Shown one piece after another: positions 9,494 through 18,473 of a stretch of DNA of 64,000 nucleotides (the first letter of the stretch is position 1; each line of letters starts with the position of its first letter). Source of the stretch: an uncultured Eubacteriales bacterium (GTDB lineage Bacteria > Bacillota > Clostridia > Oscillospirales > Oscillospiraceae). Made by a program: the position numbers and the translations under genes. Below the pieces are notes generated by a model. It was not told the origin of the DNA, made no database searches, and saw only the letters and a list, made by a program, of their open reading frames with translations. The DNA lies in NCBI GenBank assembly GCA_900549475.1, contig UROF01000002.1, forward strand, positions 124,001-188,000, read 5' to 3'.

Positions 9494-9526
9494 GGTGCTG
9501 TATCCCTCCGTCTCAATTTTATTGGT

Positions 9527-10867
9527 TTAATACGCACGGTGGTTTAGTTCGCCCCAGAGCTTTTTGCTCTCCTCCAGGATATGGGCGTTGATGGCCTCCT
9601 CGTCGATGCCCACCAGCTCCCGGTCCTTCATCAGCAGTTTTCCATTGCAGATGGTGGTCTGGCACTGCCGGCCGGTCATGCCAAAGAGCATGTGCCCGTC
9701 GATGTTCTCGTCCGAGAAGGGGGTGAAGGGCTTGTAGTCCATGACGATCACGTCGGCAGCGGCACCGGGAGCCAGCTTGCCCAGAGGCACCCCGAAGTAC
9801 TTCTCCCCGATGATGGGGTTATTCTTGAAGAGCATATCCGTCACCTCGCACCAGCCCACATTGGGAAGGCAGGCGTTATGGCGCTGGATGGTAAGGGCCA
9901 CTTTGATGCTCTCCAGCATGTCATTGGTGTAGGCATCGGTACCAAGGCCCACGGTAATGCCCCGCTTCATGAGCTGGAGGATGGGGGAACATCCCACAGC
10001 ATTGCCCATGTTGCTCTCCGGGTTGTTCACCGTCATAGTGCCGGTTGCCTGGATAATCTCCATCTCGGCGGTATTTACATGGATACAATGGCCCAGAATG
10101 GTCTTGGGACCCAGGATATCATGATCCTGGAGCCGCTGGACCGGGCGGCGGCCATAGTTCTGGAGGCTGTCGTAGACATCGTTCATGCCCTCGGAGACGT
10201 GGATATGGAAGCCGGTACGGCCATTATTGGCCTCTACCATCCGGTCAAAGGTCTTGTCGGAGATGGTAAAGAGGGCATGGCCACCAAACATGGCCGCCAG
10301 CATATCGCTGGGATTCTTCTCACAGTAGGTGATAAAATCTGCGTTCTCCTGGATGGCCTGGAGGCACTTCTCCTCCCCGTCCCGGTCACTGACCTCGTAG
10401 CACAGGCAGGAACGGATCCCAAACTTTTTGGCGCTGTCCGCAATGGCAAACAGGGAGCCGGGGATCTCCGCGTAAGAGGCATGATGGTCAAAGATGGTGG
10501 TGACGCCCTGCTTGATGCAGTCCATATACAGGGCATCAGCACTGGCCCGGGTCCCCTTCAGGGTCAGGTGGCGGTCGATATACCACCACTGGCCGTCCAG
10601 CACCTCAAAGAAATTGGTGGGGTTGAAGCCGTTGATGGAGAGGCCTCTGGCCAGAGCGGAATAGATGTGGGTATGGGCATTGACCAGGCCCGGCATGATG
10701 ACCCCGCCCTTGGCATCAATAAATTCCGCCTGGGGATATTTCGCTTTCAGGTCGGCAGTGGCACCTACTTCCAAAATCTTGGTCCCGTCGATGACTGCAC
10801 CGCCGTCCTGCAGGTAGGGCAAGGCGCTGTCCCGGGTAATGAGCCGTCCGTTTGCCAGAATATACAT
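9527..10867 (-). CDS. ssnA: SsnA-type amidohydrolase (putative aminohydrolase)
   Basis: A 446-residue amidohydrolase-superfamily enzyme close to chlorohydrolase/guanine-deaminase types. The metal ligands are visible: HxH in VNAHTHIYSAL near residue 65, FHIHVSEG near 225, LGHCIHV near 250 and the catalytic Asp in GLGTDAYTND near 310. SsnA is consistently found with ygfK and molybdenum-dependent purine hydroxylases, so an aminopurine-like substrate is probable but not shown. The ATG at 10867 follows GGAGGA closely. An upstream in-frame extension of 30 codons lies inside the leader RNA and is rejected. Expression is probably controlled by that leader. Confidence 0.87.
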   Translation of the reverse strand: MYILANGRLITRDSALPYLQDGGAVIDGTKILEVGATADLKAKYPQAEFIDAKGGVIMPGLVNAHTHIYSALARGLSINGFNPTNFFEVLDGQWWYIDRHLTLKGTRASADALYMDCIKQGVTTIFDHHASYAEIPGSLFAIADSAKKFGIRSCLCYEVSDRDGEEKCLQAIQENADFITYCEKNPSDMLAAMFGGHALFTISDKTFDRMVEANNGRTGFHIHVSEGMNDVYDSLQNYGRRPVQRLQDHDILGPKTILGHCIHVNTAEMEIIQATGTMTVNNPESNMGNAVGCSPILQLMKRGITVGLGTDAYTNDMLESIKVALTIQRHNACLPNVGWCEVTDMLFKNNPIIGEKYFGVPLGKLAPGAAADVIVMDYKPFTPFSDENIDGHMLFGMTGRQCQTTICNGKLLMKDRELVGIDEEAINAHILEESKKLWGELNHRAY

Positions 10868-10917
10868 AGCATTTTCCTCCTTTTCCGTCATCCATATGGT
10901 GCGACACACCCCGGTAA

Positions 10918-11014
10918 CAAAAAATGTTTCAAACCCCGGAGGATTTGAAACACTCAAGCGAAAGCCGGAGTGATAGTTTCAGCCCGTGCGCGAAGCACTT
11001 CCTTACAGCTATCA
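10918..11014 (-). promoter_or_regulatory. Structured ssnA leader with terminator: candidate riboswitch
   Basis: The 5' leader on the minus strand contains a closing helix TGATAG (11014-11009) with CTATCA (10976-10971), enclosing a GTGC/GCAC hairpin (10998-10986). Downstream, CACTC pairs with GAGTG. It ends in an intrinsic terminator: GTTTCAAA pairs with TTTGAAAC (10951-10926), followed by six U. The segment TGAAAC next to the closing helix can pair with GTTTCA of the terminator, giving an exclusive antiterminator. This arrangement is typical of a ligand-sensing riboswitch acting by attenuation. I have an unverified recollection of a published candidate RNA named after ssnA; the ligand is unknown to me. 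Confidence 0.65.
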
Positions 11015-11032
11015 TTCTTAGATTGTAGTTAT

Positions 11033-11061
11033 ATTATAAAATGGGATGGATCAAAATGCAA
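11033..11061 (-). promoter_or_regulatory. Predicted sigma-A promoter of ssnA operon
   Basis: On the minus strand TTGCAT (11061-11056) and TATAAT (11038-11033) are 17 bases apart. Transcription would start about ten bases before the structured leader. Confidence 0.7.
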
Positions 11062-11134
11062 GAATCTGCCCTTCAGTTTTTTCTGGCAGCCTGACAAATT
11101 TTCCTGCTCATATTTGTGCATTCGGCCCACAGCT

Positions 11135-11740
11135 TTACGGACACAGCCGGCGCTTCATCTCCCCCAGGAAATCTGCCGCAATATACCATATGGTCTCATA
11201 GCGGACGAAAGAGAGCATATTGCTGTCCCAAAGCAGCCGGATCTGAGGCGGAAATTCCTCATCCCCCTCCCAGAACTGGAACACCATGGGGAGAAATGGG
11301 AAAATCCGCAGGACAAACGCAGCATCTCCCACAGGGAAAGGCTCCGCCCCCCACTGTGCACCAATCTGCCGGATTTGCTCCTGTTTGCCGGAAAAGGCAA
11401 GGGCTATATCGCCGTACATGGTCTCCTCTCCCACTCCCGGATGGTGAAGTCCCTCCAGATGATTGACCGTGGACCACTTGCCGCTCAGCGTCCCTACCGT
11501 CTCCCGGCACAGGGCATCAAAGATGGCCATATGGGCGCCAAAGCTGCCCGGCCGCCACTGGCCGGCCTGCTCCTCCACATCGCCGGTCTCACAGTTGATC
11601 CGATGCATTCGTCCCAAATAGGGCAGATAAATCCACTGACTGTCCCTTCTGAGAGAAAACTTCTCCGCGATCAGCCTGTTGTCCCAGCGCAGAAAGGCCT
11701 CCTTTGCCCGCTGAACCTGCAAATCATAATTGGACCCCAT
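11135..11740 (-). CDS. DUF3786 domain protein
   Basis: A 201-residue soluble protein matching the DUF3786 pattern of anaerobes: an N-terminal helix (YDLQVQRAKEAFLRWD), then FSLRRDSQWIYLPYLGRMHRIN, HLEGLHHPG and a C-terminal WDSNMLSFVRYETIW. No catalytic motif is apparent and the function is unknown. I chose the ATG at 11740, which has GGAGG upstream, over an ATG seven codons earlier. It reads toward the ssnA promoter, ending about 75 bases before it, and follows upp on the same strand. Confidence 0.7.
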   Translation of the reverse strand: MGSNYDLQVQRAKEAFLRWDNRLIAEKFSLRRDSQWIYLPYLGRMHRINCETGDVEEQAGQWRPGSFGAHMAIFDALCRETVGTLSGKWSTVNHLEGLHHPGVGEETMYGDIALAFSGKQEQIRQIGAQWGAEPFPVGDAAFVLRIFPFLPMVFQFWEGDEEFPPQIRLLWDSNMLSFVRYETIWYIAADFLGEMKRRLCP

Positions 11741-11786
11741 GGCACCTTTCCTCCCCCTCATTTTGGCCTATTACTGCATATATTGC

Positions 11787-11816
11787 GTATGCCGCGGCCA
11801 TAAGGCCGCGGCATAC
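11787..11816. terminator. Strong GC hairpin downstream of upp
   Basis: A 13-bp perfect stem with an ATAA loop (11787-11799 with 11804-11816). Neither side carries a clear T tract, so it may be a transcript-stabilising hairpin and not a true terminator. Confidence 0.45.
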
Positions 11817-11834
11817 CATAAAATCAAAAACGCA

Positions 11835-12470
11835 TCACTTGGTACCGAAGATCCGGTCACCGGCATCGCCCAGACCGGGAACGATGTAGCCGTGCTCGTT
11901 GAGATGGCTGTCCACCGCGCCACAGTAGATATCCACGTCGGGATACTCCTTCTGGATGCGCTCAATGCCCTCGGGAGCAGCCAGCAGCACCATGAGCTTG
12001 ATATTGGCGCAGCCGTACTCCTTCATAAAGCCAATGGCAGCCGCAGCGGAACCGCCGGTGGCCAGCATGGGGTCCACAATCAGGATGTCCCGCTCCGCAA
12101 TATCTTTGGGCATCTTGCAGAAATACTTCACCGGCTCCAAGGTCTCCTCGTTGCGGTAAAGGCCAATGTGGCCCACCCGGGCGGAGGGTACCATCCGCAG
12201 CACGCCGTCCACCAGGCCCAGGCCCGCACGGAGAATCGGCACCACAGCAAACTTCTTGCCCTTGAGAGTGGGAGCCATGGTCTTGCAGATGGGGGTCTCC
12301 ACTTCCTTCTCCGTCAGAGGCAGGTCACGGGTAGCCTCGTAGGTGAGAAGCATACCGATCTCAGACACGATCTCCCGGAAATCTTTAGTGGAGGTATTCT
12401 TATCCCGCAGGATGGTCAGCTTATGAGCCACCAGAGGGTGGTCAACAACATGGACTTTTTCGTTAAACAT
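11835..12470 (-). CDS. upp: Uracil phosphoribosyltransferase
   Basis: Salvages uracil by transfer to PRPP, giving UMP. The 211-residue length is normal. It shows the flexible-loop region (TYEATRDLP), the PRPP-binding motif DPMLATGGSAAAAI near residue 130 and the uracil-binding C-terminal PGLGDAGDRIFGT. It lies between the pyridoxal kinase and DUF3786 genes on the same strand, separated by about 155 bases from the former. The gap suggests its own promoter. A GC hairpin follows. Confidence 0.97.
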   Translation of the reverse strand: MFNEKVHVVDHPLVAHKLTILRDKNTSTKDFREIVSEIGMLLTYEATRDLPLTEKEVETPICKTMAPTLKGKKFAVVPILRAGLGLVDGVLRMVPSARVGHIGLYRNEETLEPVKYFCKMPKDIAERDILIVDPMLATGGSAAAAIGFMKEYGCANIKLMVLLAAPEGIERIQKEYPDVDIYCGAVDSHLNEHGYIVPGLGDAGDRIFGTK

Positions 12471-12626
12471 GGCAGCAATACTCCCTTCCTAAATACACGA
12501 CGGAGCAGAGCGAAAGGTCCAGTTACCATATTCCGCCCACCTGCACATACTCCATCTCTTATTCCAGGGTGTATTGTACAACAGGACGTGGAAAAATGCA
12601 AGATGCTGTCGCCCTCCATTTTCCTC

Positions 12627-13457
12627 TCAGGACAGCCTGCCCACCAGGTAGGGAATGGCACTTTCAAACTCTACCCCGTACCACTTGGCTTCGGGAGAGG
12701 CCAGCGTCAGCCGGATACACTCCACCGTGTAATCCGCCGCCAAAGCCAGGGCATCTCCCAGAGGCAATCCCCGCATCAGCGCCCCCACGCAGGTGGAGGC
12801 AAACACATCGCCAGTACCGTGGAAACTGGCAGGCAGGTGCTCAGCAAAATAGCTGCCGTATTCATTTTTCTCCCGATCGTAATACATCACACCCAGTCGG
12901 CCCTTTTCAAAGCTGACGCCGGTGAGAGCCACATACCGGGGTCCCAGCTTGGCCAGAGCCTGCAGCATCTCCCGGATATACTCCTCGTCGTACTCCGTCC
13001 GGTAGGGCAGGCCGGTGAGAAGGCTGGCCTCCGTGAGATTGGGCACGATCAGATCCGCCTTGGCGCAGACCTTGGCCATTTCCGCCGGGAAATCGGGGCC
13101 GAAAGCAGGATAAAGCTTACCGTTGTCCGCCATCACCGGGTCCACTACAATGAGGTTATCCTTCGTCTTGAACGTATCAAAAAATGCGCAGACATCGCCG
13201 ATCTGCTCTTTGGAGGCCAGATAGCCGGTATAGATGGCGTCAAAAACGATGTTCTCACTCTTCCAGTGATCCGCAATGGGCCCGATCTGGTCCGTCAGGT
13301 CCTTGCAGGTAAAGTTCTGGAACATGGTATGTGTGGACAGTACCGCCGTGGGAACAATGGAGCACTCCACTCCCATGGCAGAGATGATGGGCAGCGCCAC
13401 TGTGAGGGAGCATTTGCCCAGGCAGGAGATATCCTGAATACTGACGATCCGTTTCAT
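12627..13457 (-). CDS. pdxY: Pyridoxal/pyridoxamine kinase (PdxK/PdxY family)
   Basis: A 276-residue ribokinase-superfamily protein predicted to phosphorylate pyridoxal, pyridoxamine or pyridoxine for PLP salvage. It opens with the family signature SIQDISCLGKCSL, has VVDPVMADNGKLY near residue 112, NLTEASLLTG near 145 and the anion-hole/catalytic GTGDVFAS near 221, with Asp as base. The ATG at 13457 fits AAGGAAG upstream; an in-frame start 20 codons earlier is disfavoured. The PdxY symbol is by similarity; pyridoxine-specific members cannot be excluded. Confidence 0.88.
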   Translation of the reverse strand: MKRIVSIQDISCLGKCSLTVALPIISAMGVECSIVPTAVLSTHTMFQNFTCKDLTDQIGPIADHWKSENIVFDAIYTGYLASKEQIGDVCAFFDTFKTKDNLIVVDPVMADNGKLYPAFGPDFPAEMAKVCAKADLIVPNLTEASLLTGLPYRTEYDEEYIREMLQALAKLGPRYVALTGVSFEKGRLGVMYYDREKNEYGSYFAEHLPASFHGTGDVFASTCVGALMRGLPLGDALALAADYTVECIRLTLASPEAKWYGVEFESAIPYLVGRLS

Positions 13458-13578
13458 AATCCGCACTTCCTTTTTGGTTGGTTTGCTGTAGTATAGCAAG
13501 AAATCTGATCCCATCAAAGCATCAGATATACCATTTTTAATGGGGTCAGTTTTTTACATTTATAAAAACGGCAACAAA

Positions 13579-13610
13579 AAAGCCCCAGGACTTTTTCGTC
13601 CTGGGGCTTT
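13579..13610 (-). terminator. Terminator after tsaB
   Basis: A 13-bp stem (13579-13591 with 13598-13610). On the minus strand, downstream of tsaB, it continues into TTTTTTGTTGCC. Confidence 0.85.
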
Positions 13611-13649
13611 CTGTAACATTACGCTTCGTTCCCGGCAAAAGCCAGAATG

Positions 13650-14351
13650 TCAGGCCTGATTCAGCCGGGCCAGCCGCTCCCGCTCCGCCTGGCTGAGGCG
13701 AAGATACACCGGAGCAAGCTCCTGAGCAGACACCCAGACTTCCTTTCCCAGCTTTTCCGCCGCCATGGCCACCCCCACAGCACTCTGGAGCCGCAGGTGT
13801 GCTGGGGCAGCCTCACAGGCAATCCCCTGCTCCGTCAGGAAATCCGTACACAGCTTCCAGCCGTCTCCCACTACGGTGATAGGACCGGAAACGCTCCGCA
13901 GTTCCTCCGCCGCCTCTGCCAGGGAAATGGCCCGGTCGGGACACAGTCGCCTGAGCCCTCCGCCGTCGGCGGCAAACACCGCGTTATAAATCTGCTGCCT
14001 CCTGGCATCCATGGCGCAGACAATGGTTCCCGTCACATGGGCCAGAGGCCAGGCCATAGCCTCCAGGGTGGACACTCCGATGCAGGGCTTGTCCGCTGCC
14101 CAGGCAAGGCCTTTCACCGCAGCGATGCCGATCCGCAGGCCGGTAAAGGAACCCGGGCCTGCCGCCACAGCGATGGCGTCGATGGCCTCCAGGGTCAGCT
14201 CACTGTTTTTCAGCATATCCTCCACCATAGGCATCAAGGTCCGACTGTGGGTAAGACCAGTAGCCTGCCAGGCGGTGGCCAGAGGCATCCCGTCCTGCAG
14301 CACCGCACAGGAGGCCGCCTTGGCTGTAGTTTCCAGCGCCAGAATCATCAT
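13650..14351 (-). CDS. tsaB: tRNA threonylcarbamoyladenosine biosynthesis protein TsaB
   Basis: A 233-residue ASKHA-fold partner of TsaD and TsaE in making t6A37 of ANN-decoding tRNAs. The N-terminus LALETTAKAASCAV and the GPGSFTGLRIGIAAVKGLA motif near residue 65 are diagnostic of TsaB. It lacks the metal-binding histidines of TsaD, as expected. It overlaps tsaE by four bases (ATGA), so the pair is translationally coupled. No tsaD follows; a terminator closes the operon. Confidence 0.94.
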   Translation of the reverse strand: MMILALETTAKAASCAVLQDGMPLATAWQATGLTHSRTLMPMVEDMLKNSELTLEAIDAIAVAAGPGSFTGLRIGIAAVKGLAWAADKPCIGVSTLEAMAWPLAHVTGTIVCAMDARRQQIYNAVFAADGGGLRRLCPDRAISLAEAAEELRSVSGPITVVGDGWKLCTDFLTEQGIACEAAPAHLRLQSAVGVAMAAEKLGKEVWVSAQELAPVYLRLSQAERERLARLNQA

Positions 14352-14773
14352 TGGGACACCCCCTCTATGGTAATACGCCGCCAGTCATCCTGCTCCGGGC
14401 AGCGGCAGATGGTCACCGTGATACAGTCCGGCGGCAAGGCCTCCGGGAAGCTCTCGCTCCACTCCACAGCACACACGCCGCCCCGGCTGAGATAGTCCTC
14501 CCAGCCAATGTCCCACAGCTCCTCCTCATCCCCTAAACGGTAGAGGTCGAAGTGAAACAGAGGAATCTCACCTTCGTACTCATTAACGATGGTGAAGGTA
14601 GGGCTGGTCACCCGTCCGGTACAGCCCAAGCCACGAGCAAGGCCACGGGTAAAAGCAGTCTTCCCCGCCCCCAGGTCCCCCCGGTAGGCCACCACGTCCC
14701 CCGCTTTGAGCTGCCGGGCCAGAGACATCCCCAGCGTCTCCGTCTCCTGTTCACTGTGTGAGAGATACTCCAT
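14348..14773 (-). CDS. tsaE: tRNA threonylcarbamoyladenosine biosynthesis ATPase TsaE
   Basis: A 141-residue P-loop ATPase required for the t6A tRNA modification complex. Walker A GDLGAGKTAFTRGLA lies near residue 31, followed by the TsaE signature TSPTFTIVNEYEG and FHFDLYRL. The ATG at 14773 gives the standard MEYLSHSEQET start; an in-frame codon 14 residues earlier is unlikely. First gene of the tsaE-tsaB pair. Confidence 0.94.
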   Translation of the reverse strand: MEYLSHSEQETETLGMSLARQLKAGDVVAYRGDLGAGKTAFTRGLARGLGCTGRVTSPTFTIVNEYEGEIPLFHFDLYRLGDEEELWDIGWEDYLSRGGVCAVEWSESFPEALPPDCITVTICRCPEQDDWRRITIEGVSQ

Positions 14774-14860
14774 TGCTGTCCCTCCGTCTTCATACTCAAC
14801 TGGAGAGTATACCACAGATTATCTCCTCTGGAAAGGGGGCACGGAAAAAAAGCCCTCCGC

Positions 14861-17041
14861 TTACCGCTCCATCAGGCGGCACAGCATAGCCGCTGCCTGA
14901 CCCCGTGTGGCGGTACTGCCGCCGGCATACGTTCCGCTGATCAGTCCCAGGCCCTGGGCCAGGGCGGCATAGCCCAGTTCACTTTCAGAAATGGTATCAC
15001 GGTCAGAATAGGAACAGGTGAAGATCCCCTCCAGTCGGGCCACAGAACCATAGCCCGCAGCATCCAGAAGGCAGCGCACCAGCTCGCCTCTGGTGAGGAC
15101 CTTCCCGTCGTCACGCTCCGCTCGGGTCAGAGCTCCCATCCGGTAAGCTGCGGCATAGGCCTCATTGCGCTCCATCTCCGTAGCTGCCGCAGGGTCCAGA
15201 GGATAGTAGCTGAGACTGTAGAGAAGGCATACAAAATCCCACTGGGTAAGATCCTTGCTGTGCTGGAACACACCACCGGCATATCCCACATTGAACTGGG
15301 CCAGACGCATCACATCATCCTCCACCCAGCAACCGGCAATGTCACTGTAGGTAAGGCCCGCATCCTCAGACTGCCAGGAATATCCCATGGGCTGGCCGCT
15401 CTTGGCGTCAATGCCCCGGTAGCTGTCCTTACGCTCCATGGCATAGCCCAGCTTCAGATAGTAGAAAGCAGTCAGTCCCATCTGCTCCAGCCGCTGGATC
15501 ACCGGGTCGGAACCGGTAAGCTTCTGAGGTACCAGCAGATACGCCAGCGTCACCTCATAGGTATCCACCCAGGCATCCAGCGCAGCATCGGGGGAGATGA
15601 TACCCTCCGGGGCGGCAAAGGTAGTTTCCTCATCATACTGGTAATTCAGGCCGCACACCGACCCATTTGTGGAATCGATACGGACCGTATAATAATGATC
15701 CGGGAAGAAATAGCCGTTCTCCTGTCGGGCAAACCGGAAGGAGTAGGAAGAGACTGATGTATCGCTGTCTGCAAGCTCGATCTCTTCACCAGAGGTCTCG
15801 TAAAGAGCCAGGTGGGAAAACTGCTCCCCATAGTAGGCTTCCAGGAAGGCCTCCGCCTTGGCCTGGGCTTCCGCCTCACTGAGCGCAGCCTTGGAATCCT
15901 CATCCCAGGGGATGTAGGAATAGAGCCACTGAACATCGCCGGTGCGGGCATCCACCGTGAAAGTGCGGGTATATACCTCTTCCCCCGCAGAGCGGCTGTA
16001 GCGAAGGACGCAGGTCACCGGTGCTGCCTCGTCCCCGTCCGCCTCCCCTACAGAGAATCGGGCAGAAACCAACTCATAGCCGGTAAGGCCATACTCAGAA
16101 ACAGAACGCAAAGTGCTGTCCAGCTTCTGGGAGGAGAGGACTCCCTCCATCTGGGCGATCCCCGCCTGCTCCGCATCGGTCAGGGAATCCCCTTCTGTGG
16201 CGGTATCCTGGGACGCTCCGTTGTCCGCCCCGGCGCCGCCCATCCCCATGGACCGGAGCATCTCCTCCTCCAGGGCAGTCAGATCCACCAGCTCGCCGGT
16301 CTTGGCATCTACATAGAACTCGTGGACAGGGTCCGGCAAGTAACAAAGCACCGCCTGGGTACTGTCGTCATCAGGAAGAATGTACTCCAGCCGCAGAGAC
16401 AAGGTGCTCTTGAGCGCCGCTGCAGCGTCGGCCTGGGATTCGTTGGCCTCCGCACCGGGGATACCCCCCAGGAAGGTGGTCTCAGGCACATCCCGCCAAA
16501 ACCGGGTCACCTGATTGTCAGAGGCCCGGACGGTAAGGGAATAGCTGAGAGGGGAAGGCAAACCATTGAGCAGGACAGTACCGTTGAAATGGAATGTGTC
16601 GCTGTCCAAACTGGAAAGGTCCTCCGGTTCCTCCAAAACAACAGACTCCACGTTCGTAACCAACACCTTGTCCAGGAAAGCCTGGGCAGCAGCTTTGGCC
16701 TGCTGCGGGTCACCCTGGGGAAAAGTGGGCATATCCTGGGAATCGGAGCTTGTCTCCGCACTGTTGAGATAATAGTTGACGATGGTACCGTCCTCCAGGG
16801 CGGTCACCGATAAGGAGCCCGTATCTCCGTCCCAATAAAGGTTCCACACAGGAGCCAGCTCCTGCTCCTCATAGTCCCCATGGAAGGAGGAATAGGCCTC
16901 CGTATCCAGGTCAAGGGCACTCTTTACGGATTGGGTGATCTGGGTAAGCTTCGCGTCAGCGGTATCTGCCGCCAACGCTGCCGGAAGGGCGGCGCTCACC
17001 AGCAGTACAGCTCCAAGAAACAGAGAGAGCATCTTTTTCAT
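14861..17041 (-). CDS. Secreted YcdB/PepSY-type protein with C-terminal SLH-like region
   Basis: A 726-residue exported protein. A clear signal peptide (MKKMLSLFLGAVLLVSAALP, cleavage near AALA-AD) starts it. Residues about 30-550 contain repeated YcdB/YcdC and PepSY-like modules, seen as QAKAAAQAFLDKV, AQAKAEAFLEAYYG and runs of aromatic strands ending in DAKTGE/DARTGD. The last 150 or so residues look like S-layer homology repeats (LTRAERDDGKVLTRGELVRC and STATRGQAAAMLCRLM), which would bind it to cell-wall polymers. PepSY domains are thought to inhibit proteases. GGAGG precedes the ATG. The gene appears monocistronic. Confidence 0.8.
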   Translation of the reverse strand: MKKMLSLFLGAVLLVSAALPAALAADTADAKLTQITQSVKSALDLDTEAYSSFHGDYEEQELAPVWNLYWDGDTGSLSVTALEDGTIVNYYLNSAETSSDSQDMPTFPQGDPQQAKAAAQAFLDKVLVTNVESVVLEEPEDLSSLDSDTFHFNGTVLLNGLPSPLSYSLTVRASDNQVTRFWRDVPETTFLGGIPGAEANESQADAAAALKSTLSLRLEYILPDDDSTQAVLCYLPDPVHEFYVDAKTGELVDLTALEEEMLRSMGMGGAGADNGASQDTATEGDSLTDAEQAGIAQMEGVLSSQKLDSTLRSVSEYGLTGYELVSARFSVGEADGDEAAPVTCVLRYSRSAGEEVYTRTFTVDARTGDVQWLYSYIPWDEDSKAALSEAEAQAKAEAFLEAYYGEQFSHLALYETSGEEIELADSDTSVSSYSFRFARQENGYFFPDHYYTVRIDSTNGSVCGLNYQYDEETTFAAPEGIISPDAALDAWVDTYEVTLAYLLVPQKLTGSDPVIQRLEQMGLTAFYYLKLGYAMERKDSYRGIDAKSGQPMGYSWQSEDAGLTYSDIAGCWVEDDVMRLAQFNVGYAGGVFQHSKDLTQWDFVCLLYSLSYYPLDPAAATEMERNEAYAAAYRMGALTRAERDDGKVLTRGELVRCLLDAAGYGSVARLEGIFTCSYSDRDTISESELGYAALAQGLGLISGTYAGGSTATRGQAAAMLCRLMER

Positions 17042-17191
17042 ATCCTTACCTCCATTTTCTTTTGCAGCTTTGATGATGCTTTTATCGTACCATAAATAAA
17101 GACGAAAATAAAACGCCGGTGTGCCCCCTCTCAGAAAAAATATTTGCCGGAAGCAAGGGATAAAAGTTTACACAAAAGAAAAAAACCGCGG

Positions 17192-17220
17192 TTTACAGAA
17201 TATGCCATCTGTGGTACACT
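17192..17220 (+). promoter_or_regulatory. Predicted promoter of rodA/ftsW-family gene
   Basis: TTTACA (17192-17197) and TACACT (17215-17220) are 17 bases apart, about 25 bases before the start codon at 17246. Confidence 0.65.
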
Positions 17221-17245
17221 TATTCCGAATCGATTCCGGGAGGCG

Positions 17246-18412
17246 ATGCCATTGTCCATTTTCGCCCAGACTTTGGGCGCTATTAAATATATCGTGAAAA
17301 AAGCAGATATGGTGCTGCTGGGCTTCTGCCTGGTATCCACCATCTATGGCATCATCCTGATCGCCAGCGCTACCAACTATACCGGAAGTTACCGAGAGGT
17401 CATCGTCCAGGCGGCAGCGGCAGTCATCGGACTGTTTGCCTATTTCATTTTCTCTACGCTGGACGTGGAGCACTACTCCGAGAAATGGAAATGGTTCTTC
17501 CTCTTTAACCTGGGCTTTATCGCCCTGCTGCTCACCCCGCTGGGTACAGGCAAATACGGAAACAAGTCCTGGTTGTCTGCCTCTTGGCTCCCTACCAGCA
17601 TTCAGCCGTCGGAGATCGTGAAACTGACTTTCACAATCCTCCTGGCCCGGCAGATAGCCTGGTTCCGGGACAATCGGAAAATGCGGGGACTCGATTCCCT
17701 CTTCTGGCCGGCAGCCCATGCGGGGCTCATGTTCCTCTGGATCGTAGCTATCTCTTCCGATGCCGGCAGCGGCTTGGTATATCTCATGATCTACGCCGGT
17801 ATGGCCCTGGCCGCCGGCCTTGCCTGGTACTGGTTCGTAGCCGGCTTCAGCCTGATGGGCATAGGCATCGGCGCGCTGGTCCTGCTGGAAAAGCTCCCCA
17901 GCCATATGCTGCAGCGATTTATTGTCCTCTTTGACCACAGCTATGATCCTAAGGGCGTGGGCTGGCAGCAGACCAGAAGCCTGATGGCTATCGGTTCCGG
18001 CGGTATTTTCGGCCAGGGGCTCTTCAATGGTATCCAGACCCAGTCAACCTTCTCAGAAAATCTTCCCGAACGGCAGACAGACTTCATCTTCGCTGTATGC
18101 GGCGAAGAGCTGGGGATGGTGGGGTGCCTCGCCATCATCATTCTGGAATTCCTGCTGATCTGGCGCTGCTTCCAGACCGCCCGAATCGCCAAGAGCACCA
18201 TGGGCAGCCTGATCTGTATAGGATTTGGAACCATGCTGATCTTCCAGACCGTGGAAAACATCGGTATGTGCCTGTTCGTCATGCCGGTCATCGGATTGAC
18301 TCTCCCCTTCTTCAGCTATGGCGGCAGTTCCATCGTAACACTCTACGCCGCTATGGGCATCGTCTCCGGTGTCCGAAGCCGTTCTCTGCCGGATTGGCTG
18401 CGAAAAACATAA
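17246..18412 (+). CDS. RodA/FtsW/SpoVE-family peptidoglycan polymerase
   Basis: A 388-residue SEDS-family membrane protein that polymerises lipid II glycan strands together with a class B penicillin-binding protein. About ten transmembrane segments are visible. Family signatures are QPSEIVKLTF near residue 113, a central AISSDAGSGLVYLMIY with the catalytic Asp near 172, and the C-terminal GLTLPFFSYGGSS near 350. GGGAGG upstream of the ATG at 17246 fixes the start. Length and lack of a sporulation neighbour favour RodA, but FtsW or SpoVE cannot be excluded. No mreBCD or pbp gene is adjacent. Confidence 0.88.
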   Translation: MPLSIFAQTLGAIKYIVKKADMVLLGFCLVSTIYGIILIASATNYTGSYREVIVQAAAAVIGLFAYFIFSTLDVEHYSEKWKWFFLFNLGFIALLLTPLGTGKYGNKSWLSASWLPTSIQPSEIVKLTFTILLARQIAWFRDNRKMRGLDSLFWPAAHAGLMFLWIVAISSDAGSGLVYLMIYAGMALAAGLAWYWFVAGFSLMGIGIGALVLLEKLPSHMLQRFIVLFDHSYDPKGVGWQQTRSLMAIGSGGIFGQGLFNGIQTQSTFSENLPERQTDFIFAVCGEELGMVGCLAIIILEFLLIWRCFQTARIAKSTMGSLICIGFGTMLIFQTVENIGMCLFVMPVIGLTLPFFSYGGSSIVTLYAAMGIVSGVRSRSLPDWLRKT

Positions 18413-18424
18413 CCATAGGGATAC

Positions 18425-18460
18425 AAAAGCCGCCCGGGCAACTTGCCCGGACGGCTTTTT
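18425..18460. terminator. Bidirectional terminator between rodA-type and AI-2E-family genes
   Basis: A 16-bp stem with one mismatch (18425-18440 with 18444-18459) lies between convergent genes, with T runs on both strands. Confidence 0.8.
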
Positions 18461-18473
18461 CTTACCTATTTAC

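Noticed and set aside
10918..11014. Guanine, ZTP or molybdenum-cofactor riboswitch for the ssnA leader
   Set aside because: The conserved cores of these classes as I know them are not present; the class is left open.
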